Source: Flavobacterium aerium (GTDB lineage: Bacteria > Bacteroidota > Bacteroidia > Flavobacteriales > Flavobacteriaceae). From it: a stretch of DNA of 64,000 nucleotides. This document shows, piece after piece, positions 38,112 through 46,081 of the stretch. Made by a program: the position numbers and the translations under genes. Every line of letters starts with the position of its first letter. The first letter of the stretch is position 1. The stretch spans positions 151,796 to 215,795 of the forward strand of contig NZ_JARQWR010000009.1 of NCBI RefSeq assembly GCF_030766725.1, in the 5' to 3' direction. The notes under the pieces were generated by a model. It ran no database searches, was not told the DNA's origin, and saw nothing but the letters and a program-made list of their open reading frames with translations.

Positions 38112-38693
38112 ATGGAAATGTCTCTTCAAGAACATTCAGAAAGAAAAGCAAGATCATATAAAATGATTTTATGGTTTGCGATGATTAGTATGGCAATGAT
38201 GTTTGCTGGTTTGACAAGTGCTTATGTAGTGAGTAAATCGAGGCCAGACTGGTTGAAAGATTTCCAATTGCCAAGCGCTTTTTTAATGAGTACTATTGTT
38301 ATTATTATCAGTAGTATTACGTTTCACGGAGCTAAAAAAGCAATTCAAAAAGATAATAGAAGTTTAACAACAACGTTGTTATTAGCTACATTTGCATTAG
38401 GCGTTTTATTTGTAGTGTTACAATTTGTAGGATTTGGACAAGTAATAGAAAGTGGTTATTTTTTCACGGGAAGTGAAAGTAATGTAACAACTTCTTTCTT
38501 GTATATTGTTACACTTGTACACTTGGCGCACCTATTTGCAGGGCTAATCGTGCTTTTAATTATAATTTATAATCATTTTAAACAAAAATACAATTCAGGT
38601 CAAACCCTTGGAATAGAGCTAGGTGTGATGTTTTGGCACTTTCTTGACTTCTTATGGGTATATTTGTTTTTGTTTTTATATTTCTTTAAATAA
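38112..38693 (+). CDS. Cytochrome c oxidase subunit III, short paralogue
   Basis: 193 residues, five hydrophobic helices, heme-copper oxidase subunit III family. Typical features: the N-terminal RKARSYKMILWFAMISMAMMFAGLTSAYVV, and FLYIVTLVHLAHLFAGLIVLL plus the C-terminal MFWHFLDFLWVYLFLFLYF. Starts 2 bases after ctaB, so co-translated. The following gene is a second, longer subunit III-like protein; such pairs are common in Bacteroidota oxidases, and which one is the stoichiometric subunit cannot be told here. Confidence 0.9.
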   Translation: MEMSLQEHSERKARSYKMILWFAMISMAMMFAGLTSAYVVSKSRPDWLKDFQLPSAFLMSTIVIIISSITFHGAKKAIQKDNRSLTTTLLLATFALGVLFVVLQFVGFGQVIESGYFFTGSESNVTTSFLYIVTLVHLAHLFAGLIVLLIIIYNHFKQKYNSGQTLGIELGVMFWHFLDFLWVYLFLFLYFFK

Positions 38694-38703
38694 GAAAAAA
38701 ACG

Positions 38704-38711
38704 TAAATTTG
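38704..38711 (+). promoter_or_regulatory. TAnnTTTG element before the long subunit III gene
   Basis: TAAATTTG, exact -7 match, 25 bases before the ATG at 38736; suggests an internal promoter within the oxidase-assembly block. Confidence 0.45.
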
Positions 38712-38735
38712 GGAACTTTTTAACTAATAACTTTT

Positions 38736-39713
38736 ATGGGAGCGACAGTTACTACACTAGGTACTGAAGGTAAAACTTGGGGCGGAGCAAACGAACCGAT
38801 GGGTGCAAGCTATGGTAAAATGATGATGTGGTTTTTCATCGTATCAGATGCTTTAACATTTTCTGGATTCTTAGCAGCCTATGGCTTTACAAGATTTAAA
38901 TTTATCCAAAGTTGGCCAATAGCCGATGAGGTTTTTAACCATTTTCCATTTATGCATGGGGTAGATGCCCCGATGTACTATGTGGCATTAATGACGTTTA
39001 TTCTTATCTTTTCATCTGTAACAATGGTTTTGGCTGTTGATGCAGGTCATCATTTAAAGAAAAACAAAGTTGTTCTTTATATGTTTTTAACCATTATTGG
39101 TGGTTTGATATTCTTGGGCTCACAAGCTTGGGAGTGGAAAAACTTCATTAAGGGAGAATATGGAGCAATCGAAACAAAAGGAGGAAGTATTCTTCAGTTT
39201 GTTAACGCAGAAGGAGAAAGAGTAGCACTAGCAGATTTTGCAGCTTCTATTCCTCATGAACGTGTAGCAGATACAAGAGACAAAGGACTTTGGTTTACAA
39301 GTGGACCTACTTTACCTACCTATACTGTTGAAGAAGTAGTAGAGGGTTTCAAAGCAAATCCGAATGTTTTAGTGAGAACTGAAATGTTGAACAAGGACAA
39401 GCAAAAAACATTATTAACAAGAGAAGAATCATTAGCAAGACTTACTGAGGCAAAATATGTTGTGGAAGGAGCTAATTTAATTAGAAATGAGTACGGTCAT
39501 AGAACCTTTGCGAATTTCTTTTTCTTCATCACAGGTTTTCACGGATTCCACGTATTTACGGGAGTGTTAATCAACATTATTATTTTCTTTAATGTACTTA
39601 TGGGTACATACGATAAGAGAAAAAGTTATGAGATGGTTGAAAAAGTTGGACTATATTGGCACTTTGTCGATTTAGTATGGGTATTCGTATTCACATTCTT
39701 CTACTTAGTATAA
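38736..39713 (+). CDS. coxC: Cytochrome c oxidase subunit III, long paralogue with soluble insert
   Basis: 325 residues, heme-copper oxidase subunit III family. Helices start at GKMMMWFFIVSDALTFSGFLAAYGF (about 28-52). Between the fourth helix (ending near QAWEWKNFIKG, 131) and the next (FANFFFFITGFHGFHVFTG, about 258) there is a soluble insert of roughly 120 residues rich in charged residues, absent from the short paralogue. The end, GLYWHFVDLVWVFVFTFFYLV, is a standard subunit III terminus. Followed by the subunit IV gene after 20 bases. Confidence 0.92.
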   Translation: MGATVTTLGTEGKTWGGANEPMGASYGKMMMWFFIVSDALTFSGFLAAYGFTRFKFIQSWPIADEVFNHFPFMHGVDAPMYYVALMTFILIFSSVTMVLAVDAGHHLKKNKVVLYMFLTIIGGLIFLGSQAWEWKNFIKGEYGAIETKGGSILQFVNAEGERVALADFAASIPHERVADTRDKGLWFTSGPTLPTYTVEEVVEGFKANPNVLVRTEMLNKDKQKTLLTREESLARLTEAKYVVEGANLIRNEYGHRTFANFFFFITGFHGFHVFTGVLINIIIFFNVLMGTYDKRKSYEMVEKVGLYWHFVDLVWVFVFTFFYLV

Positions 39714-39733
39714 TTTATTAAAAGCATAATATT

Positions 39734-40084
39734 ATGGCACACGCACACGAATCTAATACCAAAAGAATTTGGTTTGTTTTTGGTCTTTTATCAGTAATTA
39801 CAATTATAGAAGTAATATTTGGTATCTATAAGCCGGATTTCATGTTTATGCATTCATTTTTACATTTGAATTTACTAAACTGGTTCTTCATTATTTTGAC
39901 AATAGTAAAAGCATATTATATTGTATGGGCTTTCATGCATTTAGAAGGAGAAAAGAATAATTTCAAATGGTCGATTGTTGGACCTTTGGTATTTTTAATT
40001 ATCTATTTAGTGTTCATCTTACTAGTGGAAGGTAATTATATTTTTGATGTGTATAATCAGTCCTACTTTAAATGGATTTTTTAA
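39734..40084 (+). CDS. Cytochrome c oxidase subunit IV family protein
   Basis: 116-residue small membrane subunit with three helices (about 12-30, 48-70 and 80-103) and the family-like KAYYIVWAFMHLEGEKNNFKW loop. N-terminus MAHAHESNTKRIWFVFGLLSVIT. Belongs to the prokaryotic cytochrome c oxidase subunit IV family; stabilises the oxidase. Last gene before a terminator at 40102. Confidence 0.9.
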   Translation: MAHAHESNTKRIWFVFGLLSVITIIEVIFGIYKPDFMFMHSFLHLNLLNWFFIILTIVKAYYIVWAFMHLEGEKNNFKWSIVGPLVFLIIYLVFILLVEGNYIFDVYNQSYFKWIF

Positions 40085-40101
40085 CAGCATATTAAATCAC
40101 A

Positions 40102-40131
40102 AAAAAAGACGGTATTACACCGTCTTTTTTT
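40102..40131 (+). terminator. Rho-independent terminator after subunit IV
   Basis: Twelve-bp stem AAAAAAGACGGT (40102-40113) with ACCGTCTTTTTT (40119-40130), loop ATTAC, T run. Confidence 0.88.
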
Positions 40132-40138
40132 ATTTTTG
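40131..40138 (+). promoter_or_regulatory. TAnnTTTG element overlapping the terminator T-run
   Basis: TATTTTTG, exact -7 match, begins at the last base of the terminator T-run and lies 23 bases before the next ATG at 40162. A compact terminator-promoter join. Confidence 0.45.
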
Positions 40139-40161
40139 CATAATAATATTATTCTCAAGAA

Positions 40162-40803
40162 ATGAAAAAGTTTATTGTTCTATTCACCCTATTCATATTG
40201 CCTATTGTAGCCTATTTGTTTTTTGCAAGAGGAGTCGATAATTTTTCGAAACTGCCCATCGTAAAACCTCATATTGAAAACTTTGGAGAATGGAAATCTT
40301 TGTCTGGTGAGAAAGTATCATTAGATGGTAAAATTACTATTCTAGGATTCTCAGGGAAAGATATTGAAAAGAATAAAGGAAACTTTTTCAATCTAAATCA
40401 AAAAATTTATCAACGTTACCACGAATTCAAAGATCTTCAATTTGTTGTTATTGCACCACTAGGAACAGAAGGACAGGCAAAACGATTGTTAGATGAATTA
40501 GGAGCCTTTACAGATGTATCACAATGGTATTTTGTATTCGCAGAACCTGCAGCAATTCAAAAGTATTACGATGCTCTAGGGTTAGCAGGAAAGCTTGATG
40601 CAGGATTAGGTACTCCAAATGTTTATATTGTAGACAAGGAACGCAATCTAAGAGGACGTAAAGACAAAAAAGAATACAAAGAAGGATATAATACTTTCCA
40701 TCCATCGGAATTAAGTAATGAGATGTTAGATGATTTCAAGATTGTTCTATATGAATATAGAGCTGCCTTGAAAAAGAATCATAATGCAGAGAGACAAATA
40801 TAA
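40162..40803 (+). CDS. Membrane-anchored thioredoxin-fold protein without cysteines (SCO-adjacent)
   Basis: 213 residues: N-terminal membrane anchor (residues 3-22) and a periplasmic domain with thioredoxin-fold ordering (KITILGFSGKDIEKNKGNFFNLNQKIYQRY, then LQFVVIAPLGTEGQAKRLLDEL, and the cis-Pro-like GTPNVYIVDKERNLRGRKD near 150). The position that holds CxxxC in SCO proteins reads GFSGKDIEKNK, so there are no redox or copper cysteines in the whole protein. It lies just before the true SCO gene (41-base gap), so it is probably a degenerate SCO-like assembly partner for the oxidase; it could also be a structural chaperone. The family is seen in flavobacteria but its role is not established. 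Confidence 0.75.
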   Translation: MKKFIVLFTLFILPIVAYLFFARGVDNFSKLPIVKPHIENFGEWKSLSGEKVSLDGKITILGFSGKDIEKNKGNFFNLNQKIYQRYHEFKDLQFVVIAPLGTEGQAKRLLDELGAFTDVSQWYFVFAEPAAIQKYYDALGLAGKLDAGLGTPNVYIVDKERNLRGRKDKKEYKEGYNTFHPSELSNEMLDDFKIVLYEYRAALKKNHNAERQI

Positions 40804-40844
40804 CTTCGAGAAACGATAAAAGAATAATTTTTAAAACATACATT

Positions 40845-41471
40845 TTGAAAAATAAATCATACATAGGAATTTCATTTATCATTTTGGTATTTGGAATTTG
40901 GGCAGTGCCAAAAATAGTAGCGAAATTTCAAAAATCGGACCTATATGAAGTTGGCCCAGCACCAAAGTTTGAACTGACGGATCAAAACAATAAGACGATT
41001 ACCAATGAAGACTATAAAGGAAAAGTATATGTAGTTGAATTTTTCTTCTCTACATGTCCTAGTATCTGTCCGATCATGAATAAAAATATGATTGAATTAC
41101 AGAAAGAATTTTATGGTAATCCTAAATTTGGAATTGCATCTTTTACAATCAATCCAGAAACAGATACGCCAGAAGTACTTAAAAAACATGCGGACGAATT
41201 AGGAGTGAAATCATACAATTGGCATTTTTTGACAGGAGACAAAGACTACATCTTTAATCTGGCTAATAAAGGATACAATCTATATGCGGGTCAGAACAGC
41301 AAAGTACCAGGAGGTTTTGAACACTCAGGATTATTTGCTTTAGTAGATAAACAAGGGAACATTAGATCAAGAATGGATGATAACGGTAATCCAATTGTTT
41401 ATTATGATGGTTTAGAAAAACCAGGAATTGATATGCTGAAAAAAGATATTAAAATTTTATTAGAAGAATAA
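40845..41471 (+). CDS. SCO1/SenC-family copper chaperone
   Basis: Delivers copper to the CuA centre of oxidase subunit II, in the periplasm. 208 residues with an N-terminal anchor (residues 6-24). Copper ligands: Cys71 and Cys75 in STCPSICPIM and His160 in GGFEHSG. SCO-typical TINPETDTPEVLKKHADELG follows. The start is a TTG at 40845; the next in-frame Met lies inside the SCO domain. The stop is 2 bases before the DUF420 gene. Confidence 0.93.
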   Translation: MKNKSYIGISFIILVFGIWAVPKIVAKFQKSDLYEVGPAPKFELTDQNNKTITNEDYKGKVYVVEFFFSTCPSICPIMNKNMIELQKEFYGNPKFGIASFTINPETDTPEVLKKHADELGVKSYNWHFLTGDKDYIFNLANKGYNLYAGQNSKVPGGFEHSGLFALVDKQGNIRSRMDDNGNPIVYYDGLEKPGIDMLKKDIKILLEE

Positions 41472-41473
41472 GA

Positions 41474-42010
41474 ATGGAGAATTCATTAGAGAAAAAGTAT
41501 AATAAATGGATTGTAATACTATCCGTTGTTATTCCGGTTGTAGTAGCAATTTTATTCAAGGTGAAATTAAATGATTTTGGTTTTGATGTAAAACCATTGA
41601 GTTTTTTGCCACCAATTTATGCAACGACCAATGGTATCACGGCTGTACTCTTAATAGCGGCATTGTGGGCTATTAAAAACGGAAAGAGAAAACTACATGA
41701 AAATCTAATGAAAACGGCAATAGGACTTTCTGTGGCGTTTTTAGTAATGTATGTGGCGTATCATATGACTTCAGAATCAACAGTGTTTGGTGGAGTAGGT
41801 ACAATACGTTATATCTATATATTTATATTATTGACACATATCGTTTTGTCAGTGGTGATTATTCCATTAGTATTAATCACGTTTGTCAGAGCGCTGTCAG
41901 AACGCTTTGATAAACATAGAAAAATTGCTAGAATTACATTCCCATTGTGGTTATATGTTGCCATTACGGGAGTAGTAGTTTATATAATGATTTCACCATA
42001 TTACGCATAA
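41474..42010 (+). CDS. DUF420 membrane protein (oxidase-assembly associated)
   Basis: 178 residues, five hydrophobic helices, DUF420 family: FLPPIYATTNGITAVLLIAALWAIKNGKRKLHENLMKTA region (about 43-81) and HIVLSVVIIPLVLITFVRAL near 121, then the basic KHRKIARITFPLWLYVAITGV. DUF420 proteins usually sit in cytochrome oxidase loci; a firmicute member (CtaM/YozB) is reported to be needed for aa3 oxidase function, so an assembly role is likely here. Starts 2 bases after the SCO gene. Confidence 0.87.
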   Translation: MENSLEKKYNKWIVILSVVIPVVVAILFKVKLNDFGFDVKPLSFLPPIYATTNGITAVLLIAALWAIKNGKRKLHENLMKTAIGLSVAFLVMYVAYHMTSESTVFGGVGTIRYIYIFILLTHIVLSVVIIPLVLITFVRALSERFDKHRKIARITFPLWLYVAITGVVVYIMISPYYA

Positions 42011-42069
42011 ACTCTGGATCTGATTTAGGGTAATAATGAAGGATTATTTCCTTCAAAATATTTGAAAGA

Positions 42070-42291
42070 ATGAAATATTATTTTTCGATACTGTTTTTTT
42101 TATTTGCGATAGCTACCAATGCACAATGCGCGATGTGTCGTGCGGTTTTGGAAACTGAAGAAGGAGGAATTAAAGCTGAAGCCGTTAATGACGGAATTGT
42201 GTATTTAATGGCAGTGCCTTATGTTTTAGTTGGAATCATTGGTATTGCAATCTATAGATTACGCAAAAAAAAGAAAGCAACAACAGTTTAA
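42070..42291 (+). CDS. Small secreted-then-anchored CxxC membrane protein
   Basis: 73 residues: signal peptide or first helix (1-18, LFFLFAIATNAQ), a CAMC motif at residues 20-23 immediately after it, a short polar stretch (RAVLETEEGGIKAEAVNDG), one transmembrane helix (about 45-63) and a basic cytoplasmic end (RLRKKKK). Unnamed small family of flavobacterial oxidase loci, 59 bases after the DUF420 gene. The position of the CxxC at the outer membrane face suggests a copper or disulfide role in oxidase assembly, but this is inference. Confidence 0.7.
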   Translation: MKYYFSILFFLFAIATNAQCAMCRAVLETEEGGIKAEAVNDGIVYLMAVPYVLVGIIGIAIYRLRKKKKATTV

Positions 42292-42294
42292 AGC

Positions 42295-42327
42295 AATATT
42301 GATGAGCAATTAAAGCCCATCAATATT
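42295..42327. terminator. Probable bidirectional terminator between convergent genes
   Basis: Ten-bp stem AATATTGATG (42295-42304) with CATCAATATT (42318-42327); the loop contains the stop codon of the convergent DUF4403 gene. T-rich sequence follows on the plus strand; on the minus strand the run is weak. Confidence 0.5.
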
Positions 42328-43704
42328 TACTTTTATTTTTCCATTTACGGTTACAAAAGCCAGTATAGCGCTATTGGTCAATTGTATTTTCTTAAATACA
42401 ATATCGTCCATATTACCATTGATGAATACACCAGGCATCGGAGAATAGTTATTTAGATACACTAACATTTTTTGTTTTCCTTCCTCAAGATTTGGCTGTA
42501 TAGAATAACGACAACTTTCCTGAATTTTTCGTAAGATATAACCTTGTGCAAACCAGTTTGCCGTTTTGATTAAACGACTTTTAGTATCTAATACATAATC
42601 CAATTGATCAAAATAGATTTCTTTGGTTTGCTCATTGTATTGTGGATACCCCGATAAATATATAGTACCGTTTAGACTGCCTAATAAATCTAAGGCAATA
42701 ATCATTTTACCCCCTTTTTGCCATAGAGCAACATTTTGAACCTTTACCTTTTTACTGCCAGAACCAAATTCCTGACCTTGGAAATTTTTATTTATAACCT
42801 TTGATGCATCCGCATAAGTAGAGATAGCTACAATATTAGCGGTTATCTTATCCGGCATTTTAGTAACTGGTTTCAACACAATTTTATCACGATCAAATGA
42901 ATTTTTTGGTTTCTGACCAATAAAGGTTTCCATGTTGCATTTTAAGCCCATGTCCATAGTGATAACTTCCTTTTTCAATACGGCATTAGTCGCATACATT
43001 TCCAAAGGTACTACGCGCAACCAAGAATCATAAGCATTACTCATTTCCACAGGATTTGATATTTTATCCAAAGCATCTAAAACGTTTGGTTTAAAGTCAA
43101 GTGATTTCTTAATAGCATCATCTATACTTTTCTCAAGCTTAGATTTGAATAAACGGATAGCAGGATTAATCAGATAGGTAATGGTAACACTTTTTCCAGC
43201 AATGTTTACCGTTGGGCTTTCTTGCCAATCCAATGATTTTAATGTGGTATTCGTATTGAGTTTCCAGTTTGTTAAACCTACTTCACTAATTAAAGTAACG
43301 ACACCGTTCATGTTTATTTCACGAGTATCAAACATAGATATTCCTAAAGCATCAGTGCCATAACGTACTTTGGCCTGAATCTTTAAAGGTAAAATGGTTT
43401 TTATTTTTCCATTTTCATCTTTGATTTGAATGGGGGCCTGTTTCCAGATTTTCATTTGAATATTATCATCCGTAATGGCGTTATCCTCGTAGATTACCCC
43501 GTTTAATATTTTATTAGTTTGCGTAGCAATGTCCTTGAGTTTGATTGCAACGGGAATACTGATGAAAGAAGTCTCAGATTCATATATAATAGCCGTTGAT
43601 GTATCAGGCTCAGGTTTTAATGCTGCAATTTTTTGCGTTGGAGAACAACTGTAAACCAATAACAACGTACTGGTTATAACGAAATAAGATATGTTTTTAA
43701 ACAT
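42310..43704 (-). CDS. DUF4403 family lipoprotein
   Basis: 464 residues from the ATG at 43704 (MFKNISYFVITSTLLLVYSC). The frame extends 15 codons further upstream, but starting there would put a polar stretch in front of the signal peptide, so the internal ATG is preferred. The lipobox is LVYSC (Cys20), giving an envelope lipoprotein. The body has the DUF4403 pattern, with two related halves (SFISIPVAIKLKDIATQTNKIL at the start of the first; NVALWQKGGKMIIALDLLGSLNGTIYLSGYP in the second), suggestive of the tubular lipid-binding/BPI-like folds. Function unknown. Alone on its strand. Confidence 0.82.
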   Translation of the reverse strand: MFKNISYFVITSTLLLVYSCSPTQKIAALKPEPDTSTAIIYESETSFISIPVAIKLKDIATQTNKILNGVIYEDNAITDDNIQMKIWKQAPIQIKDENGKIKTILPLKIQAKVRYGTDALGISMFDTREINMNGVVTLISEVGLTNWKLNTNTTLKSLDWQESPTVNIAGKSVTITYLINPAIRLFKSKLEKSIDDAIKKSLDFKPNVLDALDKISNPVEMSNAYDSWLRVVPLEMYATNAVLKKEVITMDMGLKCNMETFIGQKPKNSFDRDKIVLKPVTKMPDKITANIVAISTYADASKVINKNFQGQEFGSGSKKVKVQNVALWQKGGKMIIALDLLGSLNGTIYLSGYPQYNEQTKEIYFDQLDYVLDTKSRLIKTANWFAQGYILRKIQESCRYSIQPNLEEGKQKMLVYLNNYSPMPGVFINGNMDDIVFKKIQLTNSAILAFVTVNGKIKVNIDGL

Positions 43705-44138
43705 AGGGAGAGAGCTAATTTTATCGGGTAAAAATAGTAAAAAATGCATTCCAAAAAAGCAGAGTGTAAAAATGACATTGAAGTATTGATAAGAAATTGG
43801 TATATACGTTAAAGTTTTATCTTATTAAGAGGTAATTTAGGGGTGATTTAATTTTTATAAAGTCCTAATTCGATGTGTAATACATTAAAAAAAGGCAATA
43901 GAAGTTATTGTTTAAAGGGTTATATGACGAATGGAGTTTGTATAAAATCTAGAAGATGCTTTTTTAGTAATCAATAAATACATTAATTTTAGATTTTTAT
44001 ATATGCAAAATATTGGTAAAAAGTGTAACAACTTTCTAAAAATAGAGTCTAACAACTAAGAAGAAGTTTGAATAATCAAGGAAATCCCCCATGGATTCTG
44101 CCTTTTTTTGTGCGAGAGCATGTAAAATAAGAACCATT
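43705..44138. other. 434-bp gene-free region upstream of the efflux operon
   Basis: AT-rich spacer between the divergent DUF4403 and efflux genes. An 8-base direct repeat TAACAACT occurs at 44026-44033 and 44050-44057, spaced 24 bp apart (centre to centre), and could be a regulator site. No exact TAnnTTTG element, hairpin terminator or ORF of substance was found. An in-frame ATG at 44091 would extend the ATPase by 16 residues but is not supported. Confidence 0.4.
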
Positions 44139-44840
44139 ATGATAGAAATAAAAGACTTAGAAAAGTCCTATAAAACAGGAAGTACAGCATTACATGTTCT
44201 TAAAGGAATAAATTTTAGTGTGAAAGAAGGTGAGCTGGTTTCTATTATGGGATCATCAGGTTCAGGAAAATCAACATTATTAAATATACTAGGAATATTA
44301 GATGAAGCCGATTCTGGGAGTTATGTTCTGGATGGAGTACCTATTAAAAATTTGAATGAAACGATTGCTTCCCGCTATCGCAATCAATTTTTAGGATTCA
44401 TATTCCAATCCTTCAATCTAATTAACTATAAAAGCGCCTTGGATAATGTGGCAATGCCATTATATTATCAAGGAATAAAGAGAAAAGAGCGCAATGAAAT
44501 TGCAATGCATTACTTGGAAAAAGTTGGTTTAGCACCTTGGTCACATCATTTACCAAATGAAATGTCGGGAGGACAAAAACAACGTGTAGCAATTGCAAGA
44601 GCACTAGCGTCCAATCCAAAAGTACTATTAGCCGATGAACCAACAGGAGCATTAGATACAAAAACATCATATGAAGTAATGGAACTTATCCAAGGAATCA
44701 ATGATGAAGGGAAAACAATTCTTATCGTAACACACGAACCGGATATTGCTGAAATGACAAAACGTATCGTGAATCTAAAAGATGGATTGATTATCGATGA
44801 CAGACCAGTAAATCAAATTAGAGCTTCATTATATGTTTGA
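44139..44840 (+). CDS. ABC transporter ATPase (MacB/LolD type)
   Basis: 233 residues from the ATG at 44139 (MIEIKDLEKSYKTG); the 16 codons upstream of it do not resemble the family. Walker A GSSGSGKST near residue 40, the Q-loop in FIFQSFNL, signature MSGGQKQR near 142, Walker B VLLADEPTGALD near 162 and H-loop IVTHEPDIA near 195. MacB/LolD-like: paired with separate FtsX-type permeases rather than fused. Its end overlaps the first permease by 8 bases. Powers efflux or lipoprotein-like export together with the adaptors and TolC below. Confidence 0.93.
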   Translation: MIEIKDLEKSYKTGSTALHVLKGINFSVKEGELVSIMGSSGSGKSTLLNILGILDEADSGSYVLDGVPIKNLNETIASRYRNQFLGFIFQSFNLINYKSALDNVAMPLYYQGIKRKERNEIAMHYLEKVGLAPWSHHLPNEMSGGQKQRVAIARALASNPKVLLADEPTGALDTKTSYEVMELIQGINDEGKTILIVTHEPDIAEMTKRIVNLKDGLIIDDRPVNQIRASLYV

Positions 44841-46080
44841 TTTAGAACGTTGGCAAGAAATATTTGAGGCAATCGCCAAGAATAAACTTCGAACTTTTTT
44901 AACAGGAGTCTCGGTCGCTTCGGGAATTTTTATCCTCGTAATTTTATTAGGAGCAGGTAGAGGTTTGCAAAACGGTATTGAAAATCAATTTGCAAATGAT
45001 GCCGCAAATTTGGTTATGATATGGACTTCTCCAACAACCAAAGCTTATAAAGGTTTAAATGCAGGGAGACAAATACAACTTAAAAATCAAGATTTCGAAC
45101 AATCATCAAGACAGTTTGAGAAAAATATTGATTTAAAATCACCTGTATATAATGTTTGGAGCGGAGTAGTATCATATGGGAAAGAAACGGGAACATACCG
45201 TATCAATGGTATCAATCCGGATTATCAGTTTATCGAAAATGCATCATTAGTTGAAGGACGATTTTTAAATCAACTCGACATTAAAAACTACGAGAAGACT
45301 GTATTGATTGGTAATAAAGTGAAAATGGACCTCTTCAAGAAAAAAGAAAATCCAATAGGAGCTTTAATCAATATTGCCGGTGGAGTATACAAAGTAATAG
45401 GCGTATTCACAGACCCAGGAGGGGAAAGAGAAGAAGCCAGAGTTTACTTACCACTGTCTACTGCACAGCGAGCTTTTAGTGGAGCTGACAAAGTAGGATC
45501 TTTGAATTTTACATTGAAGAAAAGAAAATCATTTGAAGATGTAGTTGCTGAATCGGAGTATTTTAAAAAAGGAGTAAGCGATTTATTGAAACAAAAAAAT
45601 ACAATTGCACCAGACGATACAGGAGGAATATTTGTATACAATACCTTAGAAGATGTAAAGAAGTTTTATGACTTAAACAATATGATCCGATGGTTCTTTT
45701 GGGGAGTGGGAATTTGTACCATTATCGCTGGAGTTGTAGGAGTAAGTAATATCATGTTGATTATTGTAAAAGAACGTACAAAGGAAATTGGAATTCGAAA
45801 AGCATTAGGAGCACCACCAATTTCAATTGTAACAATGATTTTGCATGAGTCAATTTTTGTAACAACTATAGCTGGATTTATAGGGTTAATTTCAAGTCTA
45901 TTATTGCTAGAACTAATAGGTCCACAGATTAAAAGTGATTTCTTCATGAAGCCAGAAGTGGATTTTAATATAGCATTAACCACCTTAGTTATTTTGATTG
46001 TAGCAGGAGCCATAGCAGGGTTTTTCCCAGCCTATCGAGCAGCAAAAATTAAACCTATAATTGCATTAAGAGACGAATAG
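44833..46080 (+). CDS. ABC permease, MacB/FtsX type (first)
   Basis: 415 residues: N-terminal helix (LRTFLTGVSVASGIFILVILLGAG, about 19-42), a large periplasmic MacB-type domain, and three C-terminal helices (about 285-310, 335-360, 375-400). Family motifs: GIRKALGAPPISIVTMILHES near 320 and the end PAYRAAKIKPIIALRDE. Overlaps the ATPase gene by 8 bases and is followed by a paralogous permease after 1 base; the two probably form a heterodimer. Confidence 0.92.
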   Translation: MFDLERWQEIFEAIAKNKLRTFLTGVSVASGIFILVILLGAGRGLQNGIENQFANDAANLVMIWTSPTTKAYKGLNAGRQIQLKNQDFEQSSRQFEKNIDLKSPVYNVWSGVVSYGKETGTYRINGINPDYQFIENASLVEGRFLNQLDIKNYEKTVLIGNKVKMDLFKKKENPIGALINIAGGVYKVIGVFTDPGGEREEARVYLPLSTAQRAFSGADKVGSLNFTLKKRKSFEDVVAESEYFKKGVSDLLKQKNTIAPDDTGGIFVYNTLEDVKKFYDLNNMIRWFFWGVGICTIIAGVVGVSNIMLIIVKERTKEIGIRKALGAPPISIVTMILHESIFVTTIAGFIGLISSLLLLELIGPQIKSDFFMKPEVDFNIALTTLVILIVAGAIAGFFPAYRAAKIKPIIALRDE

Positions 46081-46081
46081 T

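Noticed and set aside
44026..44057. TAACAACT direct repeat upstream of the efflux operon
   Set aside because: Only two 8-base copies in AT-rich sequence; could be chance, so kept as a note and not called as an operator.
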